DNA from: an uncultured Eubacteriales bacterium
GTDB taxonomy: Bacteria > Bacillota > Clostridia > Oscillospirales > CAG-272
DNA length: 7,671 nt
NCBI GenBank assembly: GCA_934417455.1
Contig: CAKRWK010000044.1
Span: 1-7,671 of the forward strand
Direction of reading: 5' to 3'
Part shown: one piece after another, positions 1-7,213 of the stretch
How the letters are laid out: each line of letters opens with the position of its first letter
How positions within the stretch are numbered: the stretch's first letter is position 1
Made by a program: the position numbers and the translations under genes
The notes under the pieces: generated by a model
Databases searched by the model: none
What the model saw: the letters and a program-made list of their open reading frames with translations, nothing else
Told to the model about the DNA's origin: nothing

Positions 1-274
1 TCCATATGCTGTCCGTGACAAAGCCCGCGGGCTTTGTTCCGCTGTATTAAGAAGCACGGCCTGCCAAGCGGCAGGAAAATGCACTTTGAGGGACAAAATA
101 TAACATATTTATGCATAGAAACGCATTGTGAATTCGGAGAACTTTTTCCGGATTTTTAATACATTTTTGTCCATATTGCATATAACAAACGCAAATCAGG
201 CAGTATTTTTTCGGTTTCGGCTTCTTTTTACGAAGTTTTGAAGGAATTTATTTTTAAAAATTCAAAAATACCTA
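1..274. other. Intergenic region, no gene supported
   Basis: No convincing coding sequence lies here on either strand. The first 80 bases are GC-rich and hold two inverted repeats: the palindrome at 18-37 (listed separately) and a hairpin with arms CCTGCC (60-65) and GGCAGG (70-75) around a 4-nt loop, which has no T-run on either side. From about 93 onward the sequence is strongly AT-rich with scattered A and T runs. The stretch at 241-274, just before the livK promoter, could act as an UP element. I found no well-spaced divergent promoter on the minus strand. The gene to the left, if any, lies outside the window. Confidence 0.6.
18..38. terminator. Possible intrinsic terminator of an upstream gene (20-bp palindrome)
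   Basis: Positions 18-37 are a perfect palindrome, ACAAAGCCCGCGGGCTTTGT, which as RNA folds into an 8-bp stem with a 4-nt CGCG loop. The right arm ends in a short T-rich stretch (TTTGTT, 33-38), as in a weak U-tract. A terminator for a gene ending left of the window is the simplest reading. A dimeric protein-binding site is also possible, because the U-tract is poor. Confidence 0.35.
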
Positions 275-303
275 TTGACAAACGAAGAAAAAGCGTTTAT
301 AAT
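275..303 (+). promoter_or_regulatory. Sigma-A type promoter of the liv operon, exact consensus
   Basis: TTGACA at 275-280 and TATAAT at 298-303 are separated by exactly 17 bp, a full match to the housekeeping sigma consensus in both boxes. The AT-rich stretch at 241-274 just upstream could serve as an UP element. Transcription would start around 310, leaving an untranslated leader of about 145 nt before livK. Promoters this close to consensus are normally strong, so repression or leader-level control would be expected if the operon is regulated. Confidence 0.85.
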
Positions 304-309
304 ATACGG

Positions 310-456
310 CATAAAACTTTCCGCCTCCCCGGCTCGGTCGGCCACGGTGTCCGATCGGGACGGGGAAAACCTTTTTCCCGACGGCAGATCATGTTTCCTG
401 CGCGACGGTGAAAACGGGAAAAGCGGAGAAATAAAAAAGAAAAAGAGGGTAAAATC
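310..456 (+). promoter_or_regulatory. livK 5' untranslated leader with hairpin potential
   Basis: This stretch between the predicted transcription start and the livK start codon has no convincing ORF. An imperfect direct repeat occurs at 359-370 and 404-415 (GACGGGGAAAAC and GACGGTGAAAAC, one mismatch). Two mutually exclusive stems share the same C-run: GGGAAAA (363-369) with TTTTCCC (373-379), and TCGGGA (355-360) with TCCCGA (376-381). The livK ribosome binding site (AGAGGG, 444-449) follows an A-rich stretch about 7 nt before ATG. I do not recognise a known riboswitch or a T-box here, so regulation is only a possibility. Confidence 0.35.
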
Positions 457-1599
457 ATGAGAAAAACATTCACCAAGTGTCTTTGTGCTGTTCTGGCGGT
501 TGTCATGACGGTTGTATGCCTGTTCGCGTTTGTCTCCTGCGGGGACAAATACGACGAAAAGACGATGATTTATATCGGTGCGTCCGGACCTCTGACGGGA
601 GAAGCGGCGTCTTACGGTATTTCCGTGCAGAAAGGAGCGGCGCTTGCCATTGAGGAAATCAACGCGGGCGGCGGCCTCGGCGGCATTAAATTCTACTTCA
701 ACATGCTGGACGACCAGGCAACCGCCACACAAGCCACCAGCAACTACGACGTCCTGATGGATGAAGGCATGCAGGTTTCCATCGGTGCCGTTACCACCGA
801 TTCCTGCGCGGCGTTCGGCGGCAAAGCCGTAAAAGACAATCTGTTCTTCATTACGCCCTCCGCGTCGGCCGCATCCGTGATTGAAGGTCGCCCGAACGGC
901 TATCGCATCTGTTTCAGTGATCCACAGCAGGGTGAGATTGCCGCGGAGTACATCGTGAAAGGCGGGTATACGAACGTCGGCGCCATCTATAACACGGACG
1001 ACACATACAGCAAAGGCATCTATGACGCATTCGAGGCCAAAATGACAGAACTCGGTCAGTCCTTCACCGCCCGCAAGTTCGATAACAACAACAAAACGGA
1101 CTTTTCGACACAGGTGGACGCCCTGAAAGACTGCGACATTATCTTCCTTCCCATGTACTACGGTGAAGCGACGCTGATTGCCAGCAAGGCCGCCGATAAG
1201 GGCTGTGATGCCGTGCTTTTCGGCAGTGACGGATTCGACGGTATCTCCGACGTGCTTGCGTCCAATGTCAAAAACACCATCAAGTACATCACGCCTTTCG
1301 ACGCGGACAGCACCGACGCCGCCGTGAAGAAATTCGTTGATGCCTACAAAGCAAAGTACGACGGCGAGACGCCCGATCAGTTTGCCGCCGACGGATATGA
1401 CGCCGTCATGGCCATCTACGAGGCACTCAAAACCGCCGGGGTTACGGATGCCACGCTTTCCGCCGACGAAATGACGAAGAAAATTACCGCCGTCCTTTCC
1501 TCTCCCGACTTTTCCATGACGGGAGCGACCGGAAAAATGACATGGTCTGCCGACGGCGTTCCATCCAAGGCTCCGCAGATAAAAGAGATTAAAAGGTAA
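457..1599 (+). CDS. livK: Branched-chain amino acid type ABC transporter substrate-binding lipoprotein
   Basis: This extracytoplasmic receptor captures the substrate and delivers it to the LivHM permease. The 380-residue length fits the family. Residues 1-28 form a lipoprotein signal: basic start (MRKTFTK), hydrophobic core, and a lipobox ending F-V-S-C28. Cys28 would be lipidated and anchored to the outer face of the membrane. From about residue 37 the protein matches a type I periplasmic-binding fold (Peripla_BP_6): IGASGPLTGEAASYG (40-54), AIEEINAGGG (64-73), IGAVTTDSC (109-117) and ITPSASAAS (132-140) are typical LivJ/LivK segments at the hinge and ligand pocket. The start follows AGAGGG with good spacing. 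It is first in a five-gene livKHMGF operon and is separated from livH by a terminator-like hairpin, which fits a surplus of binding protein. Exact substrate is inferred from the family: Leu/Ile/Val is likely, but other amino acids or short amides occur. There is no urease context suggesting UrtA. Confidence 0.92.
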   Translation: MRKTFTKCLCAVLAVVMTVVCLFAFVSCGDKYDEKTMIYIGASGPLTGEAASYGISVQKGAALAIEEINAGGGLGGIKFYFNMLDDQATATQATSNYDVLMDEGMQVSIGAVTTDSCAAFGGKAVKDNLFFITPSASAASVIEGRPNGYRICFSDPQQGEIAAEYIVKGGYTNVGAIYNTDDTYSKGIYDAFEAKMTELGQSFTARKFDNNNKTDFSTQVDALKDCDIIFLPMYYGEATLIASKAADKGCDAVLFGSDGFDGISDVLASNVKNTIKYITPFDADSTDAAVKKFVDAYKAKYDGETPDQFAADGYDAVMAIYEALKTAGVTDATLSADEMTKKITAVLSSPDFSMTGATGKMTWSADGVPSKAPQIKEIKR

Positions 1600-1620
1600 A
1601 TCAACTTTTGCATTTGTGCT

Positions 1621-1670
1621 AAAAAACACTGTCACGGTGCACGAACTCGTGCACCGCGACAGCCTTTTTT
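1621..1670 (+). terminator. Strong hairpin/U-tract between livK and livH (attenuating terminator)
   Basis: Arms CGGTGCACGA (1635-1644) and TCGTGCACCG (1647-1656) are perfectly complementary. After one A-C mismatch, CTGTC (1629-1633) pairs with GACAG (1658-1662), followed by CC and six Ts (1665-1670). Six As at 1621-1626 give a T-run on the opposite strand too, so it could work in both directions. No convincing promoter is visible between it and livH, so permease and ATPase expression would depend on partial readthrough from the livK promoter. Confidence 0.88.
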
Positions 1671-1698
1671 CATAAAATTCATTCCGAAGGAGATTTCC

Positions 1699-2562
1699 AT
1701 GAGTATCTTGATTGACGGACTCAGCCTCGGTGGTATTTACGCGCTCATCGCACTGGGGTACACCATGGTTTACGGCATTGCCAAAATGCTGAACTTTGCC
1801 CATGGCGACGTTATTATGGTAGGTGCATACGCGGCGTTTGCCACGCTGTCGCTCTGCGGCTTTCCGCTTGTCGCCGTCCTTGTCAGCGTTGTTGTATGCG
1901 TACTCCTCGGAATTCTGGTCGAGAGGGTAGCCTATCGTCCCCTGCGCGGTGCGTCGCCGCTTGCCGTTCTGATTACGGCCATCGGCGTCAGTTACCTGAT
2001 GCAAAGCACGGCACAACTGATATTCGGTGCCAAACCCCGCACGGTGGTGCTCTGGAACCTGCCGCCGGTACATGTGTTCGGCGCGACGGTCAGCGGCGCG
2101 TCTCTTATCACCCTCGGTGTGTGTGTTCTCATTATGGCGGGACTTACCCTGTTTGTCAACAAAACGAGAACCGGTCACGCCATGCTTGCCGTCTCGGAGG
2201 ACCGTGGCGCTGCCGAACTGATGGGCGTCAATGTCAACCGCATTATCGCCTTGACCTTTGCTATTGGTTCCGCCCTCGCCGCTTTTGCCGGCATTTTCTA
2301 CCTCATGTACATTCCGCGCGTCACACCGACGCTCGGTTCCATGCCCGGTATCAAAGCCTTTACGGCGGCCGTCATCGGCGGTATCGGCAGTATTCCCGGC
2401 GCCATGATAGGCGGCGTTCTGCTCGGCGTTATCGAAACGGTCTGCCTGAATGTTCCCGCGCTGTCCTCGTATACCACATCCATTGAATTCGGACTTCTGA
2501 TTCTCATTCTGCTTGTCAGACCGACCGGTCTTCTCGGCAAACGTCGCAGAGAGAAAGTGTAA
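1699..2562 (+). CDS. livH: Branched-chain amino acid ABC transporter permease LivH
   Basis: LivH is one of the two membrane subunits of the HAAT-family importer and forms the translocation path with LivM. The 287-residue protein is almost entirely hydrophobic, with roughly eight membrane segments. Family motifs are clear: GGIYALIALGYTMVYG (11-26), LNFAHGDVIMVGAY (31-44), ERVAYRPLRG (75-84), the cytoplasmic coupling loop EDRGAAELMGVNVNRI (167-182), which would contact the ATPases, and a C-terminal GGIGSIPGAMIGG segment. The start has an AAGGAG ribosome binding site (1687-1692) 6 nt upstream. It lies just after the hairpin at 1621-1670. Its stop overlaps the ribosome binding site of livM, indicating co-translation. 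Confidence 0.95.
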   Translation: MSILIDGLSLGGIYALIALGYTMVYGIAKMLNFAHGDVIMVGAYAAFATLSLCGFPLVAVLVSVVVCVLLGILVERVAYRPLRGASPLAVLITAIGVSYLMQSTAQLIFGAKPRTVVLWNLPPVHVFGATVSGASLITLGVCVLIMAGLTLFVNKTRTGHAMLAVSEDRGAAELMGVNVNRIIALTFAIGSALAAFAGIFYLMYIPRVTPTLGSMPGIKAFTAAVIGGIGSIPGAMIGGVLLGVIETVCLNVPALSSYTTSIEFGLLILILLVRPTGLLGKRRREKV

Positions 2563-2574
2563 GGAGGAGAGGTT

Positions 2575-3723
2575 ATGTCGTATTTTGCGAAAGTGAAGAA
2601 AAACTTCAAGTGGAAGCACTACGCGGTGTATATCGCGCTGGCTGTCGTTCTCCTTCTTTCTGCCGTTCTGTTTTCCGCCGGCGTCATGAAACGTTCCACG
2701 GCCACGATGCTGAATCAGATAGGGTACAGCATTATCCTTGCCGTTTCACTGAACGTTGTCGTCGGGTTTCTCGGTGAACTCAGCCTCGGGCATGCCGGTT
2801 TCATGTGCGCCGGTGCCTACCTCGGTACTTTTCTGTCGAATACCCTTATTGATGTGATTCCGTCCGCACTTCTTCGCCTTCTTTTGTCCGTTCTGGTCGG
2901 CGGTGCCGTGGCGGCGGTGCTCGGATTCCTTGTCGGTCTGCCGGCGCTCCGCCTGAAAGGCGACTACCTCGCCATTGTCACCCTTGCGTTCAACGAAATC
3001 ATCGGCAACCTGCTGAAAAACATGCCCGTCTTCGGTGGCGGCGCAGGTCTTGTCAACCGCGCGCCTTACGGGTATAACCTCTTTATTGTCACTTTCGTCA
3101 TCGTCATTCTGATGATGGCCGTCGTGCAGAACTTTCTCCGTTCCAAGCACGGCCGCGCCGTTACCGCCATCCGCGATAACGAAATCGCCGCCCGCGCCAT
3201 GGGTATCAACGTCACGTATTACAAACTTTTCGCCTTCACGCTTGCGGCGTTCTTCGCCGGGGTGGCCGGCGTCCTTTACGGCGCGGCCGTATCGCCCGTG
3301 AAATACACGAACTTCACTTACAACTATTCCGTTGAAATTCTCGTTATGGTGGTGCTCGGCGGTATCGGCAGTATCCACGGCTCCATTCTTTCCGCCGCGT
3401 TTCTCACCTATCTGAACTTGACGCTGACAAACAAACTCTCCGGTGACCTTGCCGCGCTGAAATATCTGATTTACGCGCTGATTCTGATTGTCGTTGTCAT
3501 TTTCGGAAACGCCCCCGCACTGCACAAATGGAGAGAGCGGTTCAGCATTTCCAACCTGCGCCGTCGAATCTTTCAGAGAAAGACGGGCGACGTGGCGGAC
3601 GATTCTGCGGCGTGGGATCGCATTCCGACCAAAATCCGCATGGACGAACTTCTGTCCGTTGACGTGAAACCGCAACTCGACAAACCCGACGGGCAAATGC
3701 CGAAGGAGGACGACCATGAGTAA
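2575..3723 (+). CDS. livM: Branched-chain amino acid ABC transporter permease LivM
   Basis: LivM is the second membrane subunit, partner of LivH. The protein has 382 residues. Membrane segments begin near residue 16; family motifs include GELSLGHAGFMCAGAY (67-82), LKGDYLAIVTLAFNEI (127-142), the coupling loop RAVTAIRDNEIAARAMGINV (194-213) and VVLGGIGSIHGS (259-270). The last membrane segment ends about residue 311. Residues 318-382 form a charged, hydrophilic cytoplasmic tail, first basic (KWRERF, RRRIFQR) and then acidic (ending PKEDDHE), longer than the membrane core requires. The start is set by a strong AAGGAGGAG (2561-2569) overlapping the livH stop. The last 8 bases overlap livG, so translation of the two is probably coupled. 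Confidence 0.95.
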   Translation: MSYFAKVKKNFKWKHYAVYIALAVVLLLSAVLFSAGVMKRSTATMLNQIGYSIILAVSLNVVVGFLGELSLGHAGFMCAGAYLGTFLSNTLIDVIPSALLRLLLSVLVGGAVAAVLGFLVGLPALRLKGDYLAIVTLAFNEIIGNLLKNMPVFGGGAGLVNRAPYGYNLFIVTFVIVILMMAVVQNFLRSKHGRAVTAIRDNEIAARAMGINVTYYKLFAFTLAAFFAGVAGVLYGAAVSPVKYTNFTYNYSVEILVMVVLGGIGSIHGSILSAAFLTYLNLTLTNKLSGDLAALKYLIYALILIVVVIFGNAPALHKWRERFSISNLRRRIFQRKTGDVADDSAAWDRIPTKIRMDELLSVDVKPQLDKPDGQMPKEDDHE

Positions 3724-4489
3724 AAACATTGTACTGAAAACGGAAAACCTCGGCATTGCGTTCGGCGGACTGAAGGCCGTTCAGAATGTCAATCTTTCCG
3801 TGGAGAAAAACGAAATCTACGGTCTTATCGGCCCCAACGGGGCAGGGAAGACCACGGTATTCAACATGCTGACGGGCGTGTATCAGCCGACGGAAGGGAC
3901 ATTTTACCTGAACGGCGAAAATCTTTCCGGCCTCCGTCAGGACGAAATCAACCGCAAGGGCATTGCGAGAACGTTTCAGAATATCCGTCTGTTCAACAAC
4001 ATGAGCGTCATCCGCAACGTTCTTGTGGGACTGCATAACCGTCCCGAATTCCGCTCGAATCCTTTCGAGAGCATTTTCCGCGTCGGTCACCATTTCGACA
4101 ACGAAGAGGCCATGCGCAACAAGGCGAAGGAACTCCTTGCCATTTTCGGTCTTCTGGATGAGCGTAACAACCTTGCCTGCAACCTTCCGTACGGCAAACA
4201 GCGCAAACTGGAAATCGCACGCGCTTTGGCGACGAGTCCGAAACTGCTCCTGCTTGACGAGCCCGCCGCGGGTATGAACCCGCAGGAGACGGCCGAACTC
4301 ATGGAAAACATCCGCTTTATCCGCAATAATTTCGACATGACGGTGCTTCTCATCGAACACGATATGAACCTCGTCACCGGCGTGTGCGACCGGCTGACCG
4401 TGCTGAATTTCGGTACGGTGCTGGCCGAGGGGAACGTTTCGGACGTTCTTCGCCACCCCGACGTCGTGCGTGCCTATCTCGGCGAATAA
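3716..4489 (+). CDS. livG: Branched-chain amino acid ABC transporter ATP-binding protein LivG
   Basis: LivG is one of the two cytoplasmic ATPases that drive the LivHM channel. The length is 257 residues, typical of the family. Visible ATPase motifs are Walker A GPNGAGKTT (39-47), Q-loop Gln88 in RTFQNIRLF, signature-region LPYGKQRKLEIARAL (157-171), Walker B LLLLDEP (177-183, Asp181 and catalytic Glu182), D-loop GMNP (186-189) and H-loop His215 in IEHDM. The LPYGKQ signature in place of LSGGQ is normal for LivG-type subunits and is not a defect. The start lies inside livM (8-bp overlap) behind AAGGAGGA (3703-3710). Confidence 0.96.
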   Translation: MSKNIVLKTENLGIAFGGLKAVQNVNLSVEKNEIYGLIGPNGAGKTTVFNMLTGVYQPTEGTFYLNGENLSGLRQDEINRKGIARTFQNIRLFNNMSVIRNVLVGLHNRPEFRSNPFESIFRVGHHFDNEEAMRNKAKELLAIFGLLDERNNLACNLPYGKQRKLEIARALATSPKLLLLDEPAAGMNPQETAELMENIRFIRNNFDMTVLLIEHDMNLVTGVCDRLTVLNFGTVLAEGNVSDVLRHPDVVRAYLGE

Positions 4490-4490
4490 C

Positions 4491-4496
4491 AGGAGG
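4491..4496 (+). promoter_or_regulatory. Ribosome binding site that fixes the livF start
   Basis: AGGAGG lies 7 nt before the ATG at 4504. A longer in-frame reading starting at 4384, inside livG, would add 40 Arg-rich residues unlike any LivF. This site and the family length choose 4504. Confidence 0.9.
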
Positions 4497-4503
4497 AATT
4501 TTT

Positions 4504-5214
4504 ATGGCATTACTTGACGTTTCGGGACTGGAAGTCTCCTACGGACTCATCAAAGCCATCAAAGGGGTGGATTTTTATGTGAACGAGGGGGAAATCGTAG
4601 CCCTCATCGGTGCCAACGGCGCGGGAAAGACGACGGTTATGCATGCGCTTTCGGGTCTCATTCCGAAAGTGGCGGGGCGCGTGATGTTCGACGGGCGTGA
4701 CATTACGGACACCCCGGCACACAAACTGGTGCCTATGGGGATGGCGCAGGTGCCGGAAGGCCGCCGCATTTTTCAGGAACTCACTGTGGCGGAGAATCTG
4801 ACGCTCGGGGCCTATACGAGAAAAGACAAGAAGGAAACCGAAGAAACTTTGGAAAAAATGTATACCCGGTTCCCCATTCTGAAAGAAAGACGGGGGCAGG
4901 TGGCGGGGACGTTGTCCGGCGGCGAACAGCAGATGCTGGCCATGAGCCGCGCTCTGATGTCGCACCCGAAACTTCTGCTTCTTGACGAACCGAGTATGGG
5001 GCTCTCCCCGCTGTATGTCAACACGGTGTTTGACATGATAAAGGCCGTCAACGACGAGGGTACCACCGTACTGCTTGTCGAGCAGAACGCAAAGAAGGCA
5101 CTGTCCGTGGCCGATCGCGCGTATGTCCTCGAAATCGGGCGGATAGCGAAAAGCGGCACAGGGGAAGAGTTGCTCTCCGACGACAGTATCCGCCGCGCTT
5201 ATCTCGGCGGATGA
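4504..5214 (+). CDS. livF: Branched-chain amino acid ABC transporter ATP-binding protein LivF
   Basis: LivF is the second ATPase, pairing with LivG. With the start at 4504 it has 236 residues, the usual LivF size. Motifs are Walker A GANGAGKTT (36-44), Q-loop Gln82 in MAQVPEGRRIF (the VPEGR string is a LivF hallmark), canonical signature LSGGEQQML (137-145), Walker B LLLLDEPSMGLSP (157-169, Asp161 and Glu162). In the H-loop position it has Gln194 (LLVEQNAKKAL) in place of His, which is characteristic of LivF, so LivG supplies the switch histidine. It begins 14 bases after the livG stop and is the last gene of the operon, followed by a strong terminator. Confidence 0.96.
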   Translation: MALLDVSGLEVSYGLIKAIKGVDFYVNEGEIVALIGANGAGKTTVMHALSGLIPKVAGRVMFDGRDITDTPAHKLVPMGMAQVPEGRRIFQELTVAENLTLGAYTRKDKKETEETLEKMYTRFPILKERRGQVAGTLSGGEQQMLAMSRALMSHPKLLLLDEPSMGLSPLYVNTVFDMIKAVNDEGTTVLLVEQNAKKALSVADRAYVLEIGRIAKSGTGEELLSDDSIRRAYLGG

Positions 5215-5223
5215 AACAAACCG

Positions 5224-5267
5224 AAAAGCGCGCTCCGGAATCTTCCTTCCGGGGTGCGCGCTTTTTT
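5224..5267 (+). terminator. Intrinsic terminator of the liv operon
   Basis: AAAAGCGCGC (5224-5233) pairs with GCGCGCTTTT (5256-5265). After a small asymmetric internal loop, CCGGAA (5235-5240) pairs with TTCCGG (5247-5252) around a 6-nt loop. The run of six Ts (5262-5267) completes it. It starts 9 bases after the livF stop and separates the operon from the promoter at 5288. Confidence 0.93.
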
Positions 5268-5287
5268 GAAATGTGACGTTTTCACTA

Positions 5288-5316
5288 TTGACAATAAAGA
5301 GATTTTGTGGTATGAT
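5288..5316 (+). promoter_or_regulatory. Sigma-A type promoter of the wzz-like operon, extended -10
   Basis: TTGACA (5288-5293) and TATGAT (5311-5316) are spaced by 17 bp, and TGG directly before the -10 box (5308-5310) gives an extended -10 element. The start of transcription would be near 5323, with a short leader of about 23 nt that contains the GGGAGA ribosome binding site (5335-5340) of the next gene. Confidence 0.85.
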
Positions 5317-5345
5317 AAATAAAAATATATCAACGGGAGATTCGT

Positions 5346-6587
5346 ATGCAGTCAAACGACGTCGGCGGTGCCCGACTGGCTCTGCGCAGATTCTGGTGGA
5401 TATGCGTTGCCGTCTCCGTTCTCCTTGCCACCTTGCTCTTTGTTTACCAAACGGTGACGAATGAGATTTCTTACGCAGCAACGGCACGGCTTTTGTCCAG
5501 TAAAGGAACGCTCACTCCGTCGGAAGGGACGGATGGCCAGACGCTTGATTTGCAGGAACTGGCCAATCCGGAAGTGCTTATCAATACCTACTCGAATATC
5601 CTGGAAACACAGGTCGTTCTGGAAGGTATTCTGCAGAAACTCAGGGTGACCTACGGAGATACGTACTCGGATATGACGTACACCGAACTGAGAAATAAAA
5701 TTTCCTGCGGTTCCGTCAACGACACCGTGGTCTTTTATGTGACCGTCCGCGACAGCGACCCCGTGCGCGCGACGCAGATGGCCGAGATGATATGTCGGGA
5801 ATTTCCCGAACAGTTAAAAGATGTTTACTCTTTCCGTGATTCACCGGTCAAAGTCATGGAATATCCGCGCTCGGCCGACGAGGCCGTGCGAACAGAAAAG
5901 CGGAATATCGGACAGATTCTTTTTCTGTCATTTGCGGCCGGACTGCTGACTCTTGCCGCGGTGGCCGTTGTCGGCAAATATGCGGACATCGCGCCGACCT
6001 CGGCAGCCGGATATCGCGAACTTTGTCCCGACCTGCCTCTTCTGGCCGAGGTGGAGGGGGAGGATGCCGGCGGATACCGTCTGCTGGCGGCGAATATCGG
6101 GGTCCTGACGGGAGGAGCAAAACTTATCGGCGTGTCTTCCGTCGGTCGCGGTATGTCGGCAAGAGTGGTTGCCGAACGCCTTGCGGCGGCGATGGCGGGT
6201 GCCGGCCGGCGTACATTGCTTTTGTCCTCCCACGTGGCCGTGTCTCCGACGTCGGGACGGCTTCTTCATGTGGGCGAAGGCGAGGCGGATATTTTTCTCG
6301 CCGACATATGCCCCGAGACCCCGGAGGGCATTCTTTCTCTTGCGGCGTACCGCCGCGAGGAGAGAAATCTTCTTGCTTCTTATGACTGTATCATTGCAGA
6401 ACTTCCCGATGCCGATTTTCTTTCGCAGACGTCGGCTTCCGTCGCGGAAGCTTTGGTGCTGTCCGTTGCCGGGCGACGGGTGGGACGGCGGACATACCGC
6501 CGCGTGACGGAAGAACTCCGTGCGGTCGGCGCACCGCTTGTCGGATTCACTTACGGAGCGAGCCCTCTGGCCGCTTCCAAAAAATAA
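5346..6587 (+). CDS. Wzz-family polysaccharide co-polymerase with degenerate BY-kinase-like domain
   Basis: Proteins of this kind set the chain length or control export of capsule/exopolysaccharide. The 413 residues divide into a short cytoplasmic N-terminus, membrane segment 1 (about 16-36), an external domain of about 150 residues (NPEVLINTYSNILETQVVLEGIL, within 74-96, is Wzz-like), a Pro-containing approach (MEYPRSADEAV, 171-181) and membrane segment 2 (about 189-211), then a cytoplasmic domain (212-413). That last part lines up by eye with BY-kinases (CpsD/YwqD): VGRGMSA (266-272) sits where PGEGKST is expected, RRTLLLSS (288-295) at the Walker A' position and YDCIIAELPDAD (346-357) at Walker B. 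The Walker A Lys (Met270) and the Walker A' Asp are absent, Walker B has Glu352 for Asp, and there is no C-terminal tyrosine cluster. I infer a catalytically dead, possibly regulatory domain. First gene of its operon, behind GGGAGA. Confidence 0.8.
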   Translation: MQSNDVGGARLALRRFWWICVAVSVLLATLLFVYQTVTNEISYAATARLLSSKGTLTPSEGTDGQTLDLQELANPEVLINTYSNILETQVVLEGILQKLRVTYGDTYSDMTYTELRNKISCGSVNDTVVFYVTVRDSDPVRATQMAEMICREFPEQLKDVYSFRDSPVKVMEYPRSADEAVRTEKRNIGQILFLSFAAGLLTLAAVAVVGKYADIAPTSAAGYRELCPDLPLLAEVEGEDAGGYRLLAANIGVLTGGAKLIGVSSVGRGMSARVVAERLAAAMAGAGRRTLLLSSHVAVSPTSGRLLHVGEGEADIFLADICPETPEGILSLAAYRREERNLLASYDCIIAELPDADFLSQTSASVAEALVLSVAGRRVGRRTYRRVTEELRAVGAPLVGFTYGASPLAASKK

Positions 6588-6610
6588 AATTGTAAAGGCG
6601 GAACAGAATC

Positions 6611-7213
6611 ATGAAAAAACTGTATGCTGTGCTCTTAACCGTGACGGCGGCCCTTCTCTTTACGCTTCCGGCCTCTGCGGCCGGCGTTGACGCGCAGATG
6701 CTGGAAGAGCATCCGTACCTCATATGGGCACTGCCGGCTTTGGTCGTACTTCTGGTTGTCATTGTCGTTTTGCGCTGTGTTTTCCTCGGACGTGCAAAGA
6801 AGCACGCGCTCTCTGAAGAGACAACGGTCGAGGAGAAAGAGGAAGAAGTAACCGAAGAACCCGCGGCGGAAGAAGTCCCCGAGGCGCCTGCGGCAGAAGA
6901 AACGGCTGAGGAAGCTCCGGCCGAGGAGCCCGCTCCCGCATTGCCTGCCGAACCGGAAGAAGAAAAACCGATTCTTGTGGAACTGATCCCATCGTTTGCC
7001 GAGGAGAGAGAAGGCAAGTGGATTCTTCATTCGGAAATCCTGATCGACGGAGAAATTCCCGTTGCCGAAAAGCAGGACTTTGTTCCCACGCATCCCGTGG
7101 AACCTCTGCCGATGGCGGACGAAACCAAAAAATCCCGCAATTTCATTTACTACGGCGGGTTCCATGACGGCTATCAGCAGGGCGTGGAAGACGCGAAAAA
7201 ACAGCGCACATGA
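6611..7213 (+). CDS. Unrecognised membrane-anchored protein with Glu/Ala/Pro-rich linker
   Basis: I do not recognise a family. The 200-residue product has a Sec-type signal (MKKLYAVLLT start, likely cleavage near ASA-AG, 21-25), a short segment, a membrane helix at about 37-59, and a basic flank (RAKKH, 61-65) that places the rest in the cytoplasm. Residues 68-119 are a low-complexity acidic linker dominated by Glu, Ala and Pro. A more complex C-terminal part follows (120-200: ILVELIPSF, KWILHSEILIDGEIPV) ending in NFIYYGGFHDGYQQGVEDAKK with tyrosines at 180, 181 and 188. It starts 23 nt after the wzz-like gene behind a modest AAAGGCGG site (6594-6601). Its stop overlaps the phosphatase start. 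The context suggests a role in polysaccharide regulation, perhaps as an adaptor or a tyrosine-phosphorylated partner, but this is inference only. If the signal is not cleaved, the topology would be two-helix with both ends cytoplasmic. Confidence 0.8.
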   Translation: MKKLYAVLLTVTAALLFTLPASAAGVDAQMLEEHPYLIWALPALVVLLVVIVVLRCVFLGRAKKHALSEETTVEEKEEEVTEEPAAEEVPEAPAAEETAEEAPAEEPAPALPAEPEEEKPILVELIPSFAEEREGKWILHSEILIDGEIPVAEKQDFVPTHPVEPLPMADETKKSRNFIYYGGFHDGYQQGVEDAKKQRT